The notes under the pieces were generated by a model. That model was given only the letters and a program-made list of their open reading frames with translations. It was not told the DNA's origin and did no database searches. Made by a program: the position numbers and the translations under genes. Shown one piece after another: positions 5,883 through 9,883 of a DNA stretch of 9,883 nt (its first letter is position 1; the number at the start of each line of letters is the position of its first letter). This DNA comes from Patescibacteria group bacterium (lineage in GTDB: Bacteria > Patescibacteriota > Minisyncoccia > Phycocordibacterales > XYD1-FULL-46-19), in the NCBI GenBank assembly GCA_030917625.1, contig JAUPUJ010000020.1:1-9883 (forward strand), given 5' to 3'.

Positions 5883-5947
5883 AAGGAGGATATGTCGAGA
5901 TGCGAAGGTATATGATACCCCGTAACGAGCCCGATTAGGCTCGTTAC
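5883..5947 (+). other. Second Shine-Dalgarno, 12-codon ORF and hairpin over its stop (unit 3)
   Basis: AAGGAGG (5883-5889) is the strongest Shine-Dalgarno match in the window. An ATG at 5900, 10 nt downstream, opens the ORF MRRYMIPRNEPD, stopping at TAG 5936-5938; an ATG at 5892 is too close to the site. A perfect 10-bp hairpin, GTAACGAGCC (5922-5931) with GGCTCGTTAC (5938-5947), starts inside the ORF, and the stop straddles its loop. No clear T run follows, so it is not an obvious terminator. It may be a tiny leader-type peptide or only a structured RNA; translation is uncertain. Confidence 0.35.
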
Positions 5948-5996
5948 TCTGTTGATTGTGTTGCGACGAAAAAACTCAATTGCACATTACTCCCAG

Positions 5997-6054
5997 CCCC
6001 CAGTGCTCGGCCCTGTCCATCGTGACCGGCTCGCACTGTGGGGTTTTATTTTTT
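5997..6054 (+). terminator. Intrinsic terminator of unit 3
   Basis: CCCC (5997-6000) and CAGTGC (6001-6006) pair with GCACTG (6033-6038) and GGGG (6040-6043), one T bulged. The 26-nt apical region is less clearly paired. A T-rich tract (TTTTATTTTTTAT) begins at 6044. It ends a transcript of about 480 nt from the promoter at 5537. Confidence 0.8.
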
Positions 6055-6070
6055 ATATTGAAATTGGTTA

Positions 6071-6101
6071 AATCCCCCGCAGGCGAAGCCTGCGGGGGAT
6101 T
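6071..6101 (+). repeat. Perfect 14-bp GC-rich inverted repeat, likely 3' hairpin of the PfkB gene
   Basis: AATCCCCCGCAGGC (6071-6084) and GCCTGCGGGGGATT (6088-6101) are perfectly complementary around a 3-nt loop. It starts 4 nt beyond the end of the minus-strand kinase gene and faces the unit 3 terminator. T-runs on either side are weak, so it may be a bidirectional terminator, an mRNA-stabilising hairpin, or one copy of a dispersed palindromic repeat. Confidence 0.75.
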
Positions 6102-6105
6102 GTTC

Positions 6106-7110
6106 TTAATCTATTTTTTCTAATCTGTAATTTTCTGGAGCCTCGTCTAAATATTTTTCTAAAGCCTCAACCGAGAGTAGTCCTTCTTGAGCACCAATGT
6201 ATTGAACAACTGACATAGAGTTTATCGGGGCTCGCCGCAATGATTCTGGTATCGACAGGCCCTGGGCTATGAGTGTAGTAAAAGTAGCAGCAAAAGAATC
6301 GCCAGCACCAGTGCGGTCGACTGGGGGTTTGGGATCAGGATAAATGGGCATATGCCATATTTCCATGCCGTCGTATGTGTACGCGCCGTTTGGTCCGTCG
6401 GTAATCACTACAATCTGAGGTCCGTGGTCGTACATTTTTTTAACCAAAGTTTTAATATCAGCATCCTTTTCGTTTAGAATTTTTTTAGCTTCTTCGACAT
6501 TACAGAAAAATAGAGACGATCTTTTATAAATGTCGGCTAGATTATCTAAACCTAATTTTATTTGAAAAGTTCCCGGTTGAAAAGCGAGACGAACTTTAGG
6601 ATTTTCTGCTAAATATTTTAAAATTATCTTGTGAAAAGGTAGAGAATTTTCACCCAAAGAACTTAAATAAAGCCAATCGGGATTCTCTAAATTATCAGGT
6701 AGAGTATAGGGATAGTCTTCATGTTTAATCAAAATAGTGCGTTCGGCTCCTAGTCGGAGTACAAAATGATAATTAGTTTTTTTATTATTATGAATAGTGA
6801 CAAAACTAGTATCAACCCCATTTTTATTTAAAGCCTTGATAGCTTCCTTTCCATCGTCATCACCACCAATATTGGTAATGACTGCTGACTTTAAACCAAG
6901 CCTGTGCGCGCAGACGGCAGCATTAGGGCTATTGCCGACAGCGGGTACTACAGTCACCGAGTCGTAGGGGATTTTGTCTCCAAAATTCATACAAATTTTA
7001 CAGGCTTTGCCAGTATTATCACAAACGACCTCAGCCTCACTTTCTTTTAAAGTGATAAAAGCGTCGGTCACAATGTCGCCTATAGAGATAAAATTAAAAG
7101 TTTTGTCCAT
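6106..7110 (-). CDS. PfkB-family carbohydrate (ribokinase-like) kinase, substrate unknown
   Basis: ATP-dependent sugar or nucleoside kinase of 334 residues. The C-terminal PfkB signature DRTGAGDSFAATF (265-277) carries the anion-hole GAG and catalytic base Asp271. NVEEA (204-208) is the Mg/phosphate-associated NxxE motif, and GNSPNAA (59-65) matches the substrate-side glycine/asparagine motif. An unusual insertion after the first strand holds Cys30, Cys37 and Cys40 (CX6CX2C) followed by NFGDKIPYD, which could bind metal; I recall similar Cys-rich insertions in CPR kinases. Candidate substrates are ribose, fructose 6-phosphate, fructose 1-phosphate, tagatose 6-phosphate or a nucleoside; sequence alone does not decide. 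The gene is divergent from fba, so a phosphofructokinase role is possible but unproven. The ATG start fits the family N-terminus; no Shine-Dalgarno is seen. Confidence 0.9.
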   Translation of the reverse strand: MDKTFNFISIGDIVTDAFITLKESEAEVVCDNTGKACKICMNFGDKIPYDSVTVVPAVGNSPNAAVCAHRLGLKSAVITNIGGDDDGKEAIKALNKNGVDTSFVTIHNNKKTNYHFVLRLGAERTILIKHEDYPYTLPDNLENPDWLYLSSLGENSLPFHKIILKYLAENPKVRLAFQPGTFQIKLGLDNLADIYKRSSLFFCNVEEAKKILNEKDADIKTLVKKMYDHGPQIVVITDGPNGAYTYDGMEIWHMPIYPDPKPPVDRTGAGDSFAATFTTLIAQGLSIPESLRRAPINSMSVVQYIGAQEGLLSVEALEKYLDEAPENYRLEKID

Positions 7111-7148
7111 AATTAGATTTTGATAACCAATTAAGAAGATTAGTCATT

Positions 7149-7157
7149 ATTTTAACA
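7149..7157 (-). promoter_or_regulatory. Possible extended -10 promoter for the PfkB kinase
   Basis: On the minus strand TGTTAAAAT combines a TGn extension with TAAAAT. It would start transcription near 7142 and give a leader of about 30 nt. There is no clear -35 box. In an AT-rich divergent gap this match is weak evidence. Confidence 0.4.
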
Positions 7158-7204
7158 TAAAAGTATTTAAAAGAAGATGAATAGTTCTCGAGTTTTGGTG
7201 TCTA

Positions 7205-7213
7205 TGATAGAAT
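7205..7213 (+). promoter_or_regulatory. Extended -10 promoter for fba, predicting a (nearly) leaderless mRNA
   Basis: TGATAGAAT combines a TGn extension with TAGAAT (7208-7213), predicting a transcription start at about 7220, two bases before the ATG at 7222. This matches the layout in front of gap and supports choosing the ATG at 7222 over the one at 7177, which lies upstream of this promoter. Confidence 0.6.
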
Positions 7214-7221
7214 ATTCACAT

Positions 7222-8082
7222 ATGATAAAACTCATTGATTTGATCCACGAGTATGAAGCTGAAAAAAAAGCGCTCGGCCACTTTAATTTTGCCAATATAG
7301 AAACCGTTAAGGGTTTAGTTAATTCAGCTGTTTCTCTTAAATTACCTATTATTTTAGGTTTATCTGAAGGCGAGAGGAATTTTTTTGGAGTAAAAAATGC
7401 CAGGGCGCTGGTTGATAGTTTAAAACAAGAATTTAATCATCCTATTTTTCTGAGCGCCGATCATACTTATACTATGGAGGGAGTGAAGGAAGTGGTAGAG
7501 GCTGGGTTTGATGCAATAGTGGTTGATGGGAGTAAATTACCTCTTCATGAAAACATTGCTTTTACTAAAGAGGCCGTATCTTATGTTAAAGAAAAAAACC
7601 CTGATATTTTAGTAGAGGGAGAAATTGGTTATATTGGTACATCGAGTAAAATTTTTGATCAAATCCCGGCAGATATTTTAAATCAGGAATTGAAAATTAC
7701 TCCAGAACTGGCTTTAGATTTTGTCAGGCAAACAGGAGTGGATTTATTGTCGCCAGCAGTGGGTAATTTACATGGAGTTTTGAGAGATATACCCAATCCT
7801 AAAATAGATACAGAGCTTATTAAACAAATTAGACAGATGGCGGGAGTGCCGTTAGTGCTTCATGGGGGTTCTGGTATTACTTCAGATGATTTTAAAGACT
7901 CGATCGCCGCTGGCATCTCTATTATTCATATTAATACTGATCTGAGGATTGCTTATAAAGATGCTCTAAAGTTGTCCCTTCAGGAAAATGCCGATGAGAT
8001 TGCTGCTTATAAAATCATGTTGCCAGTAGTGACGGCGATCGAAAAAAAGACGACAGAGTTTCTAACTTTATTTGCTTCTTAA
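7222..8082 (+). CDS. fba: Class II (zinc) fructose-bisphosphate aldolase family protein
   Basis: Reversibly cleaves fructose 1,6-bisphosphate to dihydroxyacetone phosphate and glyceraldehyde 3-phosphate; tagatose-bisphosphate aldolases share the fold. From the ATG at 7222 the protein has 286 residues, the usual length. Asp80-His81 in SADHT supply the catalytic Asp and a zinc ligand. Glu134 lies in VEGEIG, and the remaining zinc ligands are His184 in GNLHG and His214 in LHGGSG. IHINTDLRIAYKDALK (235-250) is the phosphate-binding end. An ATG at 7177 in the same frame would add 15 residues absent from relatives. In the Bacillus enzyme, as I recall it, the Met-to-FN distance equals that from 7222, and a promoter -10 lies between the two ATGs. 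The next gene follows after 10 nt, so the two are probably co-transcribed. Confidence 0.93.
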   Translation: MIKLIDLIHEYEAEKKALGHFNFANIETVKGLVNSAVSLKLPIILGLSEGERNFFGVKNARALVDSLKQEFNHPIFLSADHTYTMEGVKEVVEAGFDAIVVDGSKLPLHENIAFTKEAVSYVKEKNPDILVEGEIGYIGTSSKIFDQIPADILNQELKITPELALDFVRQTGVDLLSPAVGNLHGVLRDIPNPKIDTELIKQIRQMAGVPLVLHGGSGITSDDFKDSIAAGISIIHINTDLRIAYKDALKLSLQENADEIAAYKIMLPVVTAIEKKTTEFLTLFAS

Positions 8083-8092
8083 ACTAATTACC

Positions 8093-9739
8093 ATGGCTTT
8101 TCCAAAAATTGTCTTTGATCACTTGGCCAGAGAATTATCTGGTGATCTTAGTGATGAGATCGAGATTTTAAAATCATATAGTCATGATGCGAGTTTGTTT
8201 GAAATTTTACCAGCACTCGTGGTCTATCCAAAAAACTCGGCGGATATTCAGAAATTGGTATCGATTGTAAATTTATATAAAAAAGATTATCCCGATTTAT
8301 CGATTACAGTCAGAGCAGCGGGTACTTGTATGTCGGGTGGACCTTTAAATAATTCTATTGTGGTTGATATTGTTAAATATATGCAAGGTGAAGTGGTGGT
8401 GAATGGAAATGAAGCAGAAACTTTGTCGGGTACTTTTTATAGAGATTTTGATCGGGAAACTTTAAAAACCAATCAAATTTTACCTAGTTTTACCGCTTCG
8501 CGAGAATTAAATACTATCGGCGGTATGATTGGCAATAACTCTGGGGGTGAAAAAAATCTGCGCTTCGGAAAGACGGAAAAATATATTAGAAAAATGAATG
8601 TGGTTTTAGCGGATGGTTTGGAATATGAAATCAGGCCCGTTTCTAAATTGCAGTTAGAAGAACTAATGGCTCAAGATAATTTTTTAGGCCACATTTATCG
8701 GCAGATTTTTAATTTAATCGAAACCAATAAAGAAATTATTCAAAAAGCGAAACCCGAAGTGTCTAAAAATTCTGCTGGTTATTATTTGTGGAATGTGTGG
8801 GACGGTGAAATTTTTGATTTGAATAAATTAATAGTGGGAGCTCAGGGGACGCTTGGTATTACTACTAAAGCCACTTTAGGGTTGGTGCCAGTAGAAAAAC
8901 ATAGTCGATTATTAGTGTTGTTTTTGCCATCACTTAAGGAAGTGGGTCAAATCGTAAAAACTTTACTTAAATTTGATCCTGACAGTATTGAGTCTTACGA
9001 TAATCATACTTTTAAATTAGCGATTCGTTTTTTGCCACAGTTGGCGAAAAAAATGAATATAAAAAATTTAGGCCGGTTAATGTTGAGTTTTTGGCCCGAA
9101 TTTAAAATGTTTTTAAAAGGCGGGTTGCCTCAATTGGTTTTACTAGTAGAACTGGAGGGTGATGATGAAGTGCTTATAAATAATAAAATAGCTAAAATCA
9201 TTGGTGACCTGAAAGAGTTTAAACTGACTGCTCATATTACCAATGTTGAAGAAGCTAAAAAGTATTGGACTATTCGTCATGAATCTTTCAGTCTGTTGCG
9301 GCACAAAGTTTCAGGTAAAAGAACAGCGCCCTTTATTGATGATATTATCGTGAGGCCAGAATTCTTACCAGAATTTTTACCTAAACTCCAAACTATTTTG
9401 GATGATTACCGGCTAATTTATACCATTGCGGGGCATGTGGGGGATGGTAATTTTCATATTATACCGCTTTTAGATATGACAGATGAGGCTAGTCAAGACA
9501 TTATTCTGGAGTTGTCAGACAAAGTTTATGATTTAACCATTGCTTTTGGAGGGTCAATTACTGCGGAACATAATGACGGGGTTATTAGAACTCCATATTT
9601 AAAACAGATGTACGGGGAGGATTTAGTTGGACTTTTCAAAGAGGTCAAGGATATTTTTGATCCCTTAAATATATTTAATCCTGGTAAAAAGGTGGGAGGC
9701 ACCAAGGCTGATATTAAGCGCTATTTAGTAGGGGAATAA
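8093..9739 (+). CDS. FAD-linked 2-hydroxyacid dehydrogenase (GlcD / D-lactate dehydrogenase family)
   Basis: Oxidises a 2-hydroxyacid such as D-lactate, glycolate or D-2-hydroxyglutarate with FAD. The 548 residues start at the ATG 8093, 10 nt after fba. A TTG at 8072 would overlap fba and add residues not needed by the family. The N-terminal PCMH FAD-binding domain shows VVYPKNSADIQKLV (43-56), RAAGTCMSGGPL (74-85) and TIGGMIGNNSGGEKNLRFG (141-159). GAQGTLGITTKATLGLVP follows at 249-266. The C-terminal FAD-oxidase domain has GHVGDGNFH (447-455), with likely metal ligands His448 and His455, then GGSITAEHNDG (486-496) and the FDPLNIFNPGKK end. It lacks the C-terminal Fe-S domain of longer relatives such as YdiJ. 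The electron acceptor is unknown, and no membrane helix is apparent. The substrate cannot be fixed from sequence. Confidence 0.9.
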   Translation: MAFPKIVFDHLARELSGDLSDEIEILKSYSHDASLFEILPALVVYPKNSADIQKLVSIVNLYKKDYPDLSITVRAAGTCMSGGPLNNSIVVDIVKYMQGEVVVNGNEAETLSGTFYRDFDRETLKTNQILPSFTASRELNTIGGMIGNNSGGEKNLRFGKTEKYIRKMNVVLADGLEYEIRPVSKLQLEELMAQDNFLGHIYRQIFNLIETNKEIIQKAKPEVSKNSAGYYLWNVWDGEIFDLNKLIVGAQGTLGITTKATLGLVPVEKHSRLLVLFLPSLKEVGQIVKTLLKFDPDSIESYDNHTFKLAIRFLPQLAKKMNIKNLGRLMLSFWPEFKMFLKGGLPQLVLLVELEGDDEVLINNKIAKIIGDLKEFKLTAHITNVEEAKKYWTIRHESFSLLRHKVSGKRTAPFIDDIIVRPEFLPEFLPKLQTILDDYRLIYTIAGHVGDGNFHIIPLLDMTDEASQDIILELSDKVYDLTIAFGGSITAEHNDGVIRTPYLKQMYGEDLVGLFKEVKDIFDPLNIFNPGKKVGGTKADIKRYLVGE

Positions 9740-9740
9740 C

Positions 9741-9768
9741 TTGCAAAATTTGTATTTTATTATATACT
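9741..9768 (+). promoter_or_regulatory. Promoter for the bL25 gene
   Basis: TTGCAA (9741-9746), a 16-bp spacer and TATACT (9763-9768) predict a transcription start near 9775, giving a leader of about 4 nt before the ATG at 9779. No Shine-Dalgarno is present, so this is another near-leaderless start. No terminator is visible between the FAD dehydrogenase stop and this promoter. Confidence 0.75.
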
Positions 9769-9778
9769 CTCCTCTGTT

Positions 9779-9883
9779 ATGTTAAAGCTTAATGCTCAAA
9801 AAAGAGACCTATTTGGTAAGAAATTAAAAGCCTCCCGCAACGAAGGTTTATTGCCGGTGATAGTTTATGGCCGTAAAGAAGAG
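9779..9883 (+). CDS. rplY: Ribosomal protein bL25 (Ctc/RplY family), N-terminal part (3' truncated by window)
   Basis: Thirty-five codons are visible from the ATG to the end of the window. The residues LNAQKRDLFGKKLKASR followed by EGLLPVIVYG match the 5S rRNA-binding N-terminal domain of bL25. The LRxEGxIPAVxYG pattern is diagnostic, and the family binds 5S rRNA in the large ribosomal subunit. Whether the C-terminal TL5/Ctc-type domain is present cannot be seen. Confidence 0.9.
   Translation, partial: MLKLNAQKRDLFGKKLKASRNEGLLPVIVYGRKEE

Noticed and set aside
5243..5938. Type I toxin or antimicrobial peptide genes
   Set aside because: The peptides are hydrophilic with no membrane helix and no antisense RNA promoter was seen.
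4896..6054. RNase P RNA, tmRNA, SRP RNA or 5S rRNA in the gene-poor region
   Set aside because: I found no RNase P core motif, tmRNA T-loop/CCA end, SRP GGAAG-type tetraloop domain or 5S consensus. A covariance search remains decisive.
7177..7221. Upstream ATG as the fba start
   Set aside because: It adds 15 residues absent from aldolases and lies upstream of the best promoter -10 (7208-7213).
1..9883. CRISPR arrays, tRNA genes, insertion sequences
   Set aside because: No spaced direct repeats, no cloverleaf with T-loop, and no transposase or terminal repeats were found by eye.

Overview
The window looks like a chromosomal piece from a small-genome, AT-rich bacterium, most likely of the Candidate Phyla Radiation (Patescibacteria, Parcubacteria-like). 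This is inferred from low third-position GC in the main genes, compact operons with 2-11 nt gaps, near-absence of Shine-Dalgarno sites in front of the metabolic genes, a split transketolase, and a carbohydrate kinase with a Cys-rich insertion. All nine complete or 3'-complete main genes stop at TAA or TAG, and none has an in-frame TGA, so the Gracilibacteria-type TGA-to-Gly code is unlikely.

Layout. 1-726 is the 3' end of gatB, closed by a hairpin terminator. An extended -10 promoter then places the predicted start of transcription on the A of the gap ATG. gap-rpiB-rpe-tktN-tktC (781-4861) is a tight five-gene operon for the GAPDH step and the non-oxidative pentose phosphate pathway. On the right, a PfkB-family sugar kinase (6106-7110, minus strand) is divergent from fba (class II aldolase) and an FAD-linked 2-hydroxyacid dehydrogenase (7222-9739). 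The window ends in the first 35 codons of the bL25 ribosomal protein gene. Together the metabolic genes interconvert hexose, triose and pentose phosphates. No oxidative-branch gene is present here, and no classical phosphofructokinase unless the PfkB protein plays that role.

The unusual part is 4862-6054, about 1.2 kb with no ordinary gene. It holds three consecutive short transcription units, each with its own strong sigma70-type promoter (TTGACA/T, 16-bp spacer, good -10) and its own hairpin terminator. Unit 1 (about 4896-5130) is a structured RNA candidate closed by a perfect 12-bp long-range helix; I cannot assign it to a known family. Units 2 (about 5179-5406) and 3 (about 5571-6054) carry 5' leader hairpins, then a consensus AAGGAG exactly 7 nt before a start codon, then a very short ORF. 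The unit 2 ORF is strongly GC-rich at third positions, unlike the surrounding genes; the unit 3 ORF is too, mainly after a possible shift at an A6 run. These are the only consensus Shine-Dalgarno sites I see. Unit 3 has a second one before a 12-codon ORF. This trio of units is the best candidate for something undescribed.
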